NCBI GenBank assembly: GCA_964397665.1
Contig: CAYNJW010000021.1
Span: forward strand, 1-10,592
DNA from: CAYNJW01 sp964397665
Lineage (GTDB): Archaea > Nanobdellota > Nanobdellia > Pacearchaeales > GW2011-AR1
Direction of reading: 5' to 3'
Length of the DNA stretch: 10,592 nucleotides
Numbering within the stretch: the first letter of the stretch is position 1; each line of letters starts with the position of its first letter. The notes under the pieces were generated by a model that was not told the DNA's origin, made no database searches, and worked only from the letters and a program-made list of their open reading frames with translations. The position numbers and the translations under genes are program-made. Shown here in pieces: positions 5,230-10,592 of the stretch.

Positions 5230-6312
5230 TTAAGACAAATCTTCTAAACCAAGATCATTGATTGCAGGTGCCCTATCGCTGTACTTATCTTCAAAAGAAG
5301 ATTTTCCAAGGATATATGGGCTTTTTACACCAGTCATGATAGTAATAACTCGAATTCTTCCTTGGAATTCTTTGTTAATTCTAGCACCGATGATAACTTG
5401 AGCTTCTGGTGACAAATGTTCTGTAACCATTCTACCAATGCTATCAAATTCTTCTAATTTCATATCTGGTCCACAAGTAATGTGGATTAAAGCGCCTGTA
5501 GCGCCCCGATAATCTACGTCTAGAAGTGGGTGTGTTAAAGCCTGTTGTACTGCAGTATCAACTCTTGAAGTTGAATCATCTTCACCAATACCAATTACTG
5601 CTACATCACCGTTCTTCATAATAGAAGAAACATCTGCGTAATCTAAATTGATTAATGATGGTAAAGTTATTGTTTCAACAATACCCTTAATCATCGTAGA
5701 AACAAGTTCATTCGCAACTGCGAAAGCTTGTTCCATTGGTAATTGACCAGCAATATCTACAAGCCTGTTATTATCTAGTACAATACAAGTATCTGCAGTT
5801 TCCCGTAATTCTTGTAAACCAAATTCAGCCTTGTCTATCCTTGCTTTCTCCGCTTCGAAAGGCATAGTAACTACTGCGATAACTACCGCACCAGCTTCCT
5901 TAGCTAACTGAGCAACAACTGGAACAGCTCCTGTACCGGAACCTCCTCCCAAACCTGCCAGAACGAAAACCATATCCGAACTCGAAACCGCCTTCTTCAG
6001 GTCAGTAAGGGACTCTTTAGCTGCTTCTCTTCCTCTTTGAGGATATCCACCACAACCTAATCCACGAGTTAATTCCTTACCCATAAGGATTTTCTCATCA
6101 CATTTTGTAATAGATAGATGTAAAGCATCAGTGTTTAAACCGTAAATTGTAGCTCCGTTAATTCCTTTATTGAATAACCATGTTGCCATGTTACAACCAC
6201 AACCACCTACACCGATAACTTTTATATTTGCCTTTCCAGCTTTTAACTCATCAAAGTTAATACTGTTTTTCTCTGCATTTTCAATTGCTTCTTTTGCAAA
6301 ATCTAAAGCCAT
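5230..6312 (-). CDS. ftsZ: Cell division GTPase FtsZ
   Basis: This 360-residue tubulin homologue polymerises into the division ring at mid-cell with GTP. The nucleotide-binding core reads VIGVGGCGCN at 32-41, the T3-like loop is GLGCGG at 84-89, and the tubulin signature GGGSGTG is at 122-128. The T7 catalytic loop NLDYAD is at 222-227 (Asp224 and Asp227), so GTPase activity should be intact. The C-terminus is short and ends DLGLEDLS, suggestive of a short archaeal-type tail peptide. Unusual are Cys38, Cys40 and Cys87 in loops around the nucleotide, where Ala, Asn/Gly and Ala are common. I cannot assign FtsZ1 versus FtsZ2. The ATG at 6312 follows an in-frame TAA directly, so no earlier start is possible. 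Base composition is visibly less A+T-rich than its neighbours, as expected for a conserved, well-expressed gene. Confidence 0.96.
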   Translation of the reverse strand: MALDFAKEAIENAEKNSINFDELKAGKANIKVIGVGGCGCNMATWLFNKGINGATIYGLNTDALHLSITKCDEKILMGKELTRGLGCGGYPQRGREAAKESLTDLKKAVSSSDMVFVLAGLGGGSGTGAVPVVAQLAKEAGAVVIAVVTMPFEAEKARIDKAEFGLQELRETADTCIVLDNNRLVDIAGQLPMEQAFAVANELVSTMIKGIVETITLPSLINLDYADVSSIMKNGDVAVIGIGEDDSTSRVDTAVQQALTHPLLDVDYRGATGALIHITCGPDMKLEEFDSIGRMVTEHLSPEAQVIIGARINKEFQGRIRVITIMTGVKSPYILGKSSFEDKYSDRAPAINDLGLEDLS

Positions 6313-6328
6313 TTATTTTATTTTAAAA

Positions 6329-6336
6329 CCTCCTTT
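6329..6336 (-). promoter_or_regulatory. ftsZ Shine-Dalgarno (AAAGGAGG) at unusual distance
   Basis: AAAGGAGG is a near-perfect ribosome site, but 16 bases separate it from the ATG at 6312, about twice the usual spacing. An in-frame TAA directly before the ATG excludes an upstream start. The A/T-rich spacer (TTTTAAAATAAAATAA) may be looped or the distance may tune translation. Confidence 0.6.
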
Positions 6337-6377
6337 CAATATCATAATATATTGAAGTTTACCATCTTTAAAAAGAT
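6335..6377 (-). promoter_or_regulatory. ftsZ promoter with inverted repeat over the predicted start
   Basis: A TTTTTAAA box at 6374-6367 (minus) sits in a small palindrome (ATCTTT-AA-AAAGAT, 6364-6377). About 25 bases downstream the predicted start near 6345 falls inside a perfect 8-base inverted repeat, TTCAATAT (6335-6342) and ATATTGAA (6349-6356), with a 6-base spacer. The repeat touches the Shine-Dalgarno. It could be an operator or, if transcription starts further upstream, a leader hairpin. Confidence 0.45.
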
Positions 6378-6419
6378 AGTTGTGATTGAGTAGATTATTT
6401 TAGTTAATTAATATTTCCA

Positions 6420-6508
6420 TTAAAGATGAAAATAAGCACCTCTCAAATCATCATCTTGAGAAATATAAAAAAATTTACTTTTAAAATTCAATAACTCTGA
6501 AGTTTCTG
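6420..6508 (-). pseudogene. Decayed or recombined copy of the 97-aa gene's 5' end
   Basis: Directly after the 35-aa ORF, a frame equivalent to that of the 97-aa gene continues to a TAA at 6420. It reads TETSELLNFKSKFF... and ends DDDLRGAYFHL. Its first codons resemble the start of the intact gene (METLKLLDII): GAAACTT is identical and about 17 of 24 aligned bases match. The ATG is changed to ACA, so there is no normal start, and resemblance fades after about ten codons. It is either a remnant of a duplicated gene pair or the join to an unrelated sequence. No other gene was found between here and the ftsZ start; the rest of 6313-6419 holds only the ftsZ promoter. Confidence 0.35.
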
Positions 6509-6581
6509 TTATCTTTCCTTCGGTTGGAGAACAAATAATCTTCCATTTTGTTTAATTGGGACAAATTCAAATTCTTTTTGT
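6509..6581. repeat. 73-bp perfect direct repeat, copy A
   Basis: This stretch is identical base for base to 6910-6982, 401 bases away, in the same orientation. On the low side, similarity continues after a 2-base mismatch (AAGTTTC at 6500-6506 matching 6901-6907) and then degrades. On the high side identity ends abruptly. The copy encodes the last 23 residues of the 230-aa protein. Confidence 0.93.
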
Positions 6582-6616
6582 AATTTGCTATAGTCTGTTT
6601 CTATTACCTGCCCCAT
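6509..6616 (-). CDS. 35-aa ORF ending in a duplicated C-terminal tail
   Basis: An ATG at 6616, immediately after the TGA of the 97-aa gene, opens a 35-codon frame. The first 12 residues (MGQVIETDYSKL) are new. The remaining 23 (QKEFEFVPIKQNG then RLFVLQPKER) are identical to the C-terminus of the 230-aa protein because the DNA is copied. No clear Shine-Dalgarno is present, but the TGAATG junction would allow re-initiation. It may be a genuine short protein reusing the tail, or a by-product of the duplication. Perfect DNA identity points to a recent event or gene conversion. Function unknown. Confidence 0.42.
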   Translation of the reverse strand: MGQVIETDYSKLQKEFEFVPIKQNGRLFVLQPKER

Positions 6617-6910
6617 TCAACTTATCCCATAATCTCTACAATGCCTATCTATATCTCTATAAAACTCAGAAATATTACTCATATTAATTTTAACTATTTT
6701 TTTATCATTAACTCTTCTTAACAAATTATAGTATCTTCTTGATAGTGTTTTAATCCTATATAATGTTTCAACATCTTCTTCTTCATTAGAAAGTGCATAA
6801 AGTAATGTTAGACTATTTCCAAAAACTCCTAGGTTAATTGGGTTTTCTTCAGAATTTAATCCAAGTTCTATTTTATTTTCAATAATATCTAATAATTTTA
6901 AAGTTTCCAT
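6617..6910 (-). CDS. Unrecognised 97-aa protein
   Basis: This small, soluble, probably all-helical protein starts METLKLLDIIENK, has an acidic centre (NEEEDVETLYRIK) and a basic stretch (SRRYYNLLRRVNDKK), and ends DRHCRDYGIS. There are no membrane segments, and only one Cys. I recognise no family. The ATG overlaps the stop of the 230-aa gene (TAATG), so it belongs to the same operon and is probably translated by coupling. The same reading frame runs open upstream through the end of the 230-aa gene, but that stretch is better explained as the other gene. It lies between the two copies of the 73-bp repeat. Confidence 0.62.
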   Translation of the reverse strand: METLKLLDIIENKIELGLNSEENPINLGVFGNSLTLLYALSNEEEDVETLYRIKTLSRRYYNLLRRVNDKKIVKINMSNISEFYRDIDRHCRDYGIS

Positions 6911-6982
6911 TATCTTTCCTTCGGTTGGAGAACAAATAATCTTCCATTTTGTTTAATTGGGACAAATTCAAATTCTTTTTGT
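6910..6982. repeat. 73-bp perfect direct repeat, copy B
   Basis: This is the copy at the native 3' end of the 230-aa gene, including its TAA and extending to the first base of the next ATG. It is identical to 6509-6581. The boundary falls almost exactly at the gene's stop codon, so the repeated unit is essentially the gene tail. Confidence 0.93.
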
Positions 6983-7602
6983 GAGGGAATTGCCCTTCTT
7001 GCAAGCATTTTTGTTAAAGCTAATCTTTCATTTAAAAAAGGAGTTTTTTTATCTTCTTGATTTAAATTTTTATATCTTAAAAAAATTGGTTGCATTCTAT
7101 AAGATCTTAATTCTCCCCCAAATTCTTGAGAAGTAATATATGTTAGCACATCTGCTGGATGATTATGGACATTTTGTCCTTTCAATTTTTGCTGTTCAAA
7201 ATAAATTCTTTCTTTCTCAGTTTTTCTTTCTTTCTGTAATTCTAATAAAAACTTTTCTTTAGAAGTTAAGGTAACTCTTCCATCTAAACAAACAGAAGAA
7301 TTTAATGGCCAAATTCTTTCACCAATAAGAAAATTTACTCCATCTCCATAAAAAATATTTGCTACATTCCTTCCAGAATAAAGTTTTTGATTAATCTGAT
7401 GACTTAATGAATTTTCTTTCGTAGTTCTTTTTCTTGACTTTATTCCTTTTCTCTCATAATGTAAAAAAACATCTACTTCTCCCCTTGGGAATTCCAAGGT
7501 TACACAATTTTTCCCCAAACTTTTCAAAGTTAAATCATTTGAAGAATTAAGAAAATCATAAAAATTTCCAAGCATTTCGTTTAATCTTTCTTTAGGTTTC
7601 AT
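6910..7602 (-). CDS. Unrecognised 230-aa soluble protein
   Basis: This soluble, basic protein has mixed predicted structure. It starts MKPKERLNEMLGNFYDFLNS, has a strand-like FPRGEVDVFLHYERKG stretch near residue 40, a central YGDGVNFLIGERIWPLNSSV, then a charged helix likely to form a coiled coil (LELQKERKTEKERIYFEQQK), HNHPADVLTYI, and a C-terminal FEFVPIKQNGRLFVL strand pair. I recognise no domain. It follows the 136-aa gene by 6 bases without a Shine-Dalgarno and overlaps the 97-aa gene by one base, so the three form an operon. Its last 23 residues are duplicated downstream at 6509-6581. The position beside ftsZ does not by itself imply a division role. Confidence 0.68.
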   Translation of the reverse strand: MKPKERLNEMLGNFYDFLNSSNDLTLKSLGKNCVTLEFPRGEVDVFLHYERKGIKSRKRTTKENSLSHQINQKLYSGRNVANIFYGDGVNFLIGERIWPLNSSVCLDGRVTLTSKEKFLLELQKERKTEKERIYFEQQKLKGQNVHNHPADVLTYITSQEFGGELRSYRMQPIFLRYKNLNQEDKKTPFLNERLALTKMLARRAIPSQKEFEFVPIKQNGRLFVLQPKER

Positions 7603-7608
7603 ATTGTT

Positions 7609-8019
7609 TTATTCCAATTGTTTAGCTAAATCTTCTTCTAAATTTCCATTCAGCAAAGGTTCTTGCTCTCTTTTAATTTGTTTATTTAAACTAATTTCAG
7701 CCATTTTCTCTTGATAAGGTGAATAACTTTGTTTAATTCTTCTTACAGGATTTATCCCGTCAATTAAATTATTTTGCATTAAATATGCGGTTTCTATTCT
7801 ATACAGTGTTAGGCCTCTTCCAGAAGATTCTAAAAATTCTTTATACTCTGAATCACTTTTTAAACTTTTTAATTTTTTGTTTTTAGAAGTTTCTGATTCT
7901 TCCCTTTGAAAAAGATAATCTCCAATTTTTGCAATTATTTTAATTTGTGACTCATCAAATTCTCTTTTAAGTTTGTGTGCGCTTCGCCTTCTATTTGCTA
8001 ATTGAAAATCTATATACAT
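7609..8019 (-). CDS. Unrecognised 136-aa charged protein
   Basis: This is a highly charged, helix-rich soluble protein. It has a basic N-terminus (LANRRRSAHKLKREFDESQ), a middle containing ETSKNKKLKSLKSDSEYKEF, then LYRIETAYLMQNNLIDGINPVRRIK, and an acidic end (NGNLEEDLAKQLE). There are no membrane segments or cysteines, and no family is recognised. It is the first gene of a three-gene operon. A TATA box 25 bases upstream puts the transcription start at the ATG, predicting a leaderless message and supporting this start. The ATG is followed by YIDFQLANRRR, a plausible N-terminus. Confidence 0.65.
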   Translation of the reverse strand: MYIDFQLANRRRSAHKLKREFDESQIKIIAKIGDYLFQREESETSKNKKLKSLKSDSEYKEFLESSGRGLTLYRIETAYLMQNNLIDGINPVRRIKQSYSPYQEKMAEISLNKQIKREQEPLLNGNLEEDLAKQLE

Positions 8020-8040
8020 AATAATTGAAGTGTAATCAGC

Positions 8041-8048
8041 TTTATAAA
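8041..8048 (-). promoter_or_regulatory. TATA box (TTTATAAA) of the 136-aa gene operon, leaderless
   Basis: TTTATAAA on the minus strand is centred about 25 bases from the ATG at 8019, with GGGTTAAA just upstream in the BRE position. The spacing predicts transcription starting at the start codon. It shares a 101-base intergenic region with the divergent promoter at 8093-8100. Confidence 0.65.
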
Positions 8049-8092
8049 TTTAACCCTTCGTTACTACTTAAAAGATACATTAACCAAAAGAC

Positions 8093-8100
8093 TTATAAAT
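8093..8100 (+). promoter_or_regulatory. TATA box (TTATAAAT) of the 112-aa gene, leaderless
   Basis: TTATAAAT is preceded by the BRE-like CCAAAAGA and centred about 25 bases from the ATG at 8121. A leaderless message is predicted, consistent with the absence of a Shine-Dalgarno. Confidence 0.68.
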
Positions 8101-8120
8101 AAGATTTAGTAAATTAATTT

Positions 8121-8459
8121 ATGGGAAAAAATGAAACTTTTAATCTTGTAGAAATTCTTGAAAAATATTGGGTTTTTCTTAGAGATGAAACTCCAATATT
8201 TATTAATGGTTCTTCTAAAGACTTTGAGAGATACTTTAGAAGTTTAGTAGGTAAACAAAAAAACGAGACTCCATCTACAATTTCAAGACTTATAGACAAT
8301 CCTAATTATTTAGAATTTCATTTTAAATTACCTATTGAGCATATGACTCAAAAATATACTTCTAAAATAGTTAAACAACTTAATGAATTTGGTGAAGTTG
8401 AAAGTTGTCAGCGTGGAAAAGAAAAACTTTTTTTAAAATATGTGATTAATAAAAATTAA
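8121..8459 (+). CDS. Unrecognised 112-aa protein
   Basis: This soluble protein starts MGKNETFNLVEILEKYWVFL and has a helical middle (SKDFERYFRSLVGKQKNE) and a C-terminal half with an alternating strand-helix-strand look: YLEFHFKLPIEH, then SKIVKQLNEFGEVESCQRGK, then EKLFLKYVIN. That last part could be a small ferredoxin-like or RNA-binding-like fold, but no motif confirms it. I recognise no family. The TATA box spacing supports the start. The gene converges on the KaiC-like gene with only 4 bases between the stop codons, so transcripts of the two may overlap at their ends. Codon use is the same A/T-rich style as its neighbours. Confidence 0.65.
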   Translation: MGKNETFNLVEILEKYWVFLRDETPIFINGSSKDFERYFRSLVGKQKNETPSTISRLIDNPNYLEFHFKLPIEHMTQKYTSKIVKQLNEFGEVESCQRGKEKLFLKYVINKN

Positions 8460-8463
8460 TAAG

Positions 8464-9354
8464 TTAATTTAGATTAGTATTTTGTCCTGCAAGGACATTT
8501 AATTTATCCTCTGTTTGTTGAATTTCTTGTTTGTTTGTTTGTTGAATACTCTTTTCTTGATTAATTTGTTGGGTTCCATTTTGCGAAGAATTTTCTAAAC
8601 TATTTTGTTGAATGTTATTTGTTACAACTTTTGGAAATGGTTCACCATTTAATCTCATAACATCAATACCTGATTCATCAATACGCATACCAACTGGCAA
8701 TCTCAAATGATTTGTTCTTCTCATTTTTGTAATTTGTAAAGACCTATCTGCTTCTTCTGAAAATGCTGATTGATGAAAAATTATAACCCCATCTGCTAAG
8801 AATTTTAATATGTCTGTATCTGACCAAGAAGTTTTTTCCCTATATAAAATTGTATCTTCAATGGATTCATCTGCTAAAATAGATGTTACACCCATTCGTT
8901 TCATTAAAGCAGTTAAATCAAAAATAATATCTCTTAATTTCCCTTGATTTTCTTCATTTAAAGTTAATACTGATACTGGATCAAAACATATTCTTCTTAT
9001 TTGGTGTTTTGTAACCATTTTTGTTAATTCAGATTTCAAATCTGAAAACTTTGTTCTAGGTGAGAATTTTAAAAATTTTACTCTTTCTAATTCATTTAAT
9101 TTTGTAAAATCCCATTTAAAAGACATTGCATCTTTTAGAGTTTCTACGATATCTGGTTCAAAAGAACAATATAATCCATTTTCGTTAAACATTGTAACAC
9201 CATTCCATAAAAATTGTAAAAGAAATGTTGTCTTTCCAGCTCCTGCCCCACCAATTAATACATTACTAGAATTTCTTACTAATCCTCCTTGACAAATTGC
9301 ATCAAAACCTTCAATTCCTGTCGGACACCTATCAGTAAAATCACCATCACCCAT
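8464..9354 (-). CDS. KaiC-like RecA-superfamily ATPase with Q/N-rich tail
   Basis: One RecA/KaiC domain (PF06745) covers residues 1-240, beginning with the typical PTGIEGFDAICQGGL at 11-25. Walker A is GGAGAGKT at 35-42 and Walker B is RICFD at 121-125. A TKMRRTNH stretch at 209-216 matches the conserved KMRxxxH segment near the C-terminal edge of KaiC domains. The acidic pair after the second strand, usually Glu-Glu, is Glu66-Pro67, so only one of the two catalytic glutamates is present. Residues 246-296 form a low-complexity tail rich in Gln and Asn. Single-domain archaeal KaiC-like proteins are mostly of unknown function, with signalling or scaffold roles proposed. The start is supported by a TATA box about 25 bases upstream. 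I make no circadian claim. Confidence 0.88.
   Translation of the reverse strand: MGDGDFTDRCPTGIEGFDAICQGGLVRNSSNVLIGGAGAGKTTFLLQFLWNGVTMFNENGLYCSFEPDIVETLKDAMSFKWDFTKLNELERVKFLKFSPRTKFSDLKSELTKMVTKHQIRRICFDPVSVLTLNEENQGKLRDIIFDLTALMKRMGVTSILADESIEDTILYREKTSWSDTDILKFLADGVIIFHQSAFSEEADRSLQITKMRRTNHLRLPVGMRIDESGIDVMRLNGEPFPKVVTNNIQQNSLENSSQNGTQQINQEKSIQQTNKQEIQQTEDKLNVLAGQNTNLN
8527..8544. repeat. Tetranucleotide repeat (TTTG)n in the KaiC-like tail
   Basis: About four and a half units of TTTG encode part of the Q/N-rich tail (QQTNKQ). The unit is not a multiple of three, so slippage would shift the reading frame, but only after the ATPase domain is complete. Confidence 0.8.
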
Positions 9355-9375
9355 AATTGTTCTTAGTTATTCAAG

Positions 9376-9383
9376 TATTTAAA
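9376..9383 (-). promoter_or_regulatory. TATA box (TTTAAATA) of the KaiC-like gene, leaderless
   Basis: TTTAAATA on the minus strand is centred about 25 bases from the ATG at 9354, in the 34-base gap after the DedA stop. It shows that the KaiC-like gene has its own promoter and need not be co-transcribed with the DedA gene. Confidence 0.68.
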
Positions 9384-9388
9384 AGTTT

Positions 9389-10009
9389 TTAATTAGATAA
9401 TTCTTCTGCAATCTTTGATTTTTTGAATAAAATAAATAATAAAAAAACAATAATTAAAACACTTAAAAACATTAGTGAATTTTCTAAAAATTTATAACTC
9501 TCACCAAAAAAATAACCCAAGCTAACAAAACATAAAGCCCATAATGCTCCTCCGATGACATTATAAAACATAAATTTCTTAAATGAAATTTTTGATGAAC
9601 CTACAATAACTGGAACAAATGAACGAGCAATTGAATTAAATCTTCCAAAAATTACTGCTTTTCCAAGATGTAATTTTGTTAATCTTTTAGTTTTAATAAA
9701 TGATTTTTCCTTAAACAAAAAATACTTCCCAAATTTCAAGAAAAATCTATTTCCGTAGTGCTTTCCTAAAAAATAACCACTTAAATCACCTATAATTGCC
9801 CCAAAAGCAGCGGCGAGTACAAAAATAAAGAAATTTAAACTTGTAAATTTAATAAAAAATCCGCCAACAATTATTAAGGTCATTCCAGGAAAGAAGAAAC
9901 CTGTTACAGGATTTGATTCTAAAGCAGCACATATTAAAATAAAAAGATAATTCCACACTCCCAAATAAGGAATTAATTTCTCACTCACAAAAGTTACAAA
10001 TTCTACCAT
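9389..10009 (-). CDS. DedA/VTT family membrane protein
   Basis: This 206-residue protein has about five hydrophobic segments including two re-entrant-like ones. The DedA (PF09335) signature is complete: ALESNPVTGFFFPG at 29-42 (Glu31, Pro34, Pro41-Gly42), then GAIIGDLSGYFLGKHYG, then FGRFNSIARSFVPVIVG with both arginines, then FYNVIGGALWA. Family members move lipid carriers or scramble phospholipids; bacterial members recycle undecaprenyl phosphate, and archaeal members may handle polyprenyl phosphates. The ATG at 10009 gives the full N-terminal helix. A GTG at residue 8 is an alternative if transcription begins from the TATTTAAA just upstream of the ATG. It sits divergent to thrS and upstream of the KaiC-like gene. 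Confidence 0.9.
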   Translation of the reverse strand: MVEFVTFVSEKLIPYLGVWNYLFILICAALESNPVTGFFFPGMTLIIVGGFFIKFTSLNFFIFVLAAAFGAIIGDLSGYFLGKHYGNRFFLKFGKYFLFKEKSFIKTKRLTKLHLGKAVIFGRFNSIARSFVPVIVGSSKISFKKFMFYNVIGGALWALCFVSLGYFFGESYKFLENSLMFLSVLIIVFLLFILFKKSKIAEELSN

Positions 10010-10056
10010 CTTTTAAATACTAAGTAATATTAGACTAATCTTAATCATCGAATCAG

Positions 10057-10064
10057 TTTATAAA
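10057..10064 (-). promoter_or_regulatory. Candidate TATA box (TTTATAAA) for the DedA gene
   Basis: TTTATAAA lies about 51 bases before the ATG at 10009, giving a predicted leader of roughly 26 bases that has no Shine-Dalgarno. A small inverted repeat (ATTAG-A-CTAAT, 10029-10039) lies at the predicted start. It is less certain than the other promoters because a second TATA-like stretch adjoins the ATG. Confidence 0.45.
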
Positions 10065-10096
10065 CTTATTTTAAAAATAAAAAATATTTAGAAGAA

Positions 10097-10104
10097 TTTA
10101 AAAA
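10097..10104 (+). promoter_or_regulatory. TATA box (TTTAAAAA) of thrS, leaderless
   Basis: TTTAAAAA is centred about 26 bases before the ATG at 10127, with purine-rich GAAGAA directly upstream as a BRE-like element. The spacing predicts a leaderless thrS message, and no Shine-Dalgarno is present. Confidence 0.6.
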
Positions 10105-10126
10105 CTACTTTTATTTAAGAAAATTA

Positions 10127-10592
10127 TGAAGATATTGTCCTTACATTGTGATTATTTAAAATTCAAAGCGAAAAAGAAAGCAATTAAAAGCATCCCAGAT
10201 TTAGAAAATCTTGAAGAAGTTTCTGTTAAAAATCCTCTTGGAATTTTTGTAGCTGTGGAATCTGGAGATGAAGGAAATATTGAAAAAGCAAGCAATACAT
10301 TAGTTGAAAATATTTTAGATCTTCAAGAAAAAACAAAAGCAGAAAGGATAGTTCTTTATCCTTATGCCCATCTTTCAGCAGATTTATCAAAACCAAAATT
10401 TGCACAAGATGTTTTAGAGAATGCTGAAAAATTATTAATCGAAAAAAACATTGAAGTTTTTAGAGCACCATTTGGTTACTATAAAACTTTTGAATTAAAA
10501 TGTAAAGGCCACCCATTATCTGAATTAACTAGAAGAATTGATTTGTCTTCTGAAAAAACTGTAGAAAAAGAATTGACTGATGAAGAAAGAAA
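10127..10592 (+). CDS. thrS: Threonyl-tRNA synthetase, archaeal type, N-terminal part
   Basis: The frame is open from the ATG at 10127 to the right edge (155 complete codons), so only the N-terminal editing region is visible. It matches the archaeal ThrRS editing domain (PF08915), a D-aminoacyl-tRNA deacylase-like fold that removes serine mischarged on tRNA-Thr. The start MKILSLHCDYLKFKAKKKA, the YPYAHLS segment and APFGYYKTFELKCKGHPLSE are characteristic. Bacterial and eukaryotic enzymes use an unrelated editing domain, so this gene is also the best evidence that the host is an archaeon. Catalytic and anticodon-binding domains would follow beyond the window. The gene is divergent from the DedA gene, with 117 bases between the start codons. 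Confidence 0.95.

Noticed and set aside
6420..6545. A real 41-residue gene starting upstream within the repeat (WKIICSPTEGKI...)
   Set aside because: The frame has no ATG, GTG or TTG at a sensible place upstream of the divergent part, and it is the alternative frame of the duplicated gene tail. A remnant is the simpler reading.
8114..8299. Minus-strand 61-aa frame opposite the 112-aa gene
   Set aside because: The plus-strand gene has a correctly spaced TATA box and sensible composition. The antisense frame has neither.
8483..8497. Hairpin TGTCCT-GCA-AGGACA as a terminator of the KaiC-like gene
   Set aside because: It lies inside the coding region before the stop and is not followed by a T-tract on the minus strand. 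It may be just coding sequence.
9988..10019. Leaderless GTG start of the DedA gene at 9988 from TATTTAAA next to the ATG
   Set aside because: The spacing fits, but the ATG at 10009 gives the fuller N-terminal helix and the stronger TTTATAAA lies upstream. Kept only as an alternative.
1..10592. tRNA, rRNA, CRISPR array, insertion sequence or prophage
   Set aside because: No cloverleaf-like segment with a T-loop consensus, no regularly spaced repeats, no transposase or integrase frame and no terminal inverted repeats were seen.

Overview
This A+T-rich window most likely comes from an archaeon, probably a small-genome DPANN lineage such as a Woesearchaeota or Pacearchaeota relative. The domain assignment rests on an archaeal-type threonyl-tRNA synthetase N-terminus, an FtsZ, a KaiC/RecA-like ATPase, and TATA boxes of the TTTAAATA or TTTATAAA kind. 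Four of these boxes lie about 25 bases upstream of a start codon, which predicts leaderless mRNAs. The phylum is an inference.

Positions 1-5040 (minus strand, running off the left edge) hold a tightly packed transcription unit of eleven genes. In transcription order they are: a 50-residue DUF5320-like protein missed by length-limited ORF calling, a DUF134 helix-turn-helix regulator, a TehA/SLAC1-type anion channel or exporter, a one-cluster ferredoxin, an ArsP_2-type putative heavy-metal exporter, a CoA-binding (YccU-like) protein with an unassigned N-terminal domain, the two halves of a split ArsP_1/DUF318 permease, a NifX/NifB-type cofactor-domain protein, a YgjV-family membrane protein and a partial membrane protein. 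Most junctions are ATGA or TAATG overlaps, so translation is probably coupled. In front of the unit, a strong TATA box sits between two copies of an inverted repeat (TTATGAAT-N4-ATTCATAA), one of which covers the predicted transcription start. I read this as a repressible metal(loid)/iron-sulfur homeostasis operon. DUF134 is the obvious but unproven candidate regulator.

Positions 5173-6312 (minus) carry ftsZ with a hairpin plus T-tract terminator. Its leader has an inverted repeat over the predicted start and an unusually distant Shine-Dalgarno sequence. Upstream, 6420-8019 (minus) is an operon of unrecognised genes (136, 230 and 97 aa). It ends in a duplicated fragment: a 73-bp perfect direct repeat reproduces the 3' end of the 230-aa gene and creates a 35-aa ORF, followed by a decayed copy of the next gene's start.

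Positions 8020-8120 are a divergent promoter region driving a 112-aa unknown gene on the plus strand. This gene converges on a KaiC-like ATPase (8464-9354, minus) that has a Q/N-rich tail. Next are a DedA/VTT membrane protein (9389-10009, minus) and, divergently, the 5' part of thrS (10127 to the right edge, plus). No tRNA, rRNA, CRISPR array or insertion sequence was seen, and no gene-free stretch exceeds 300 bases.
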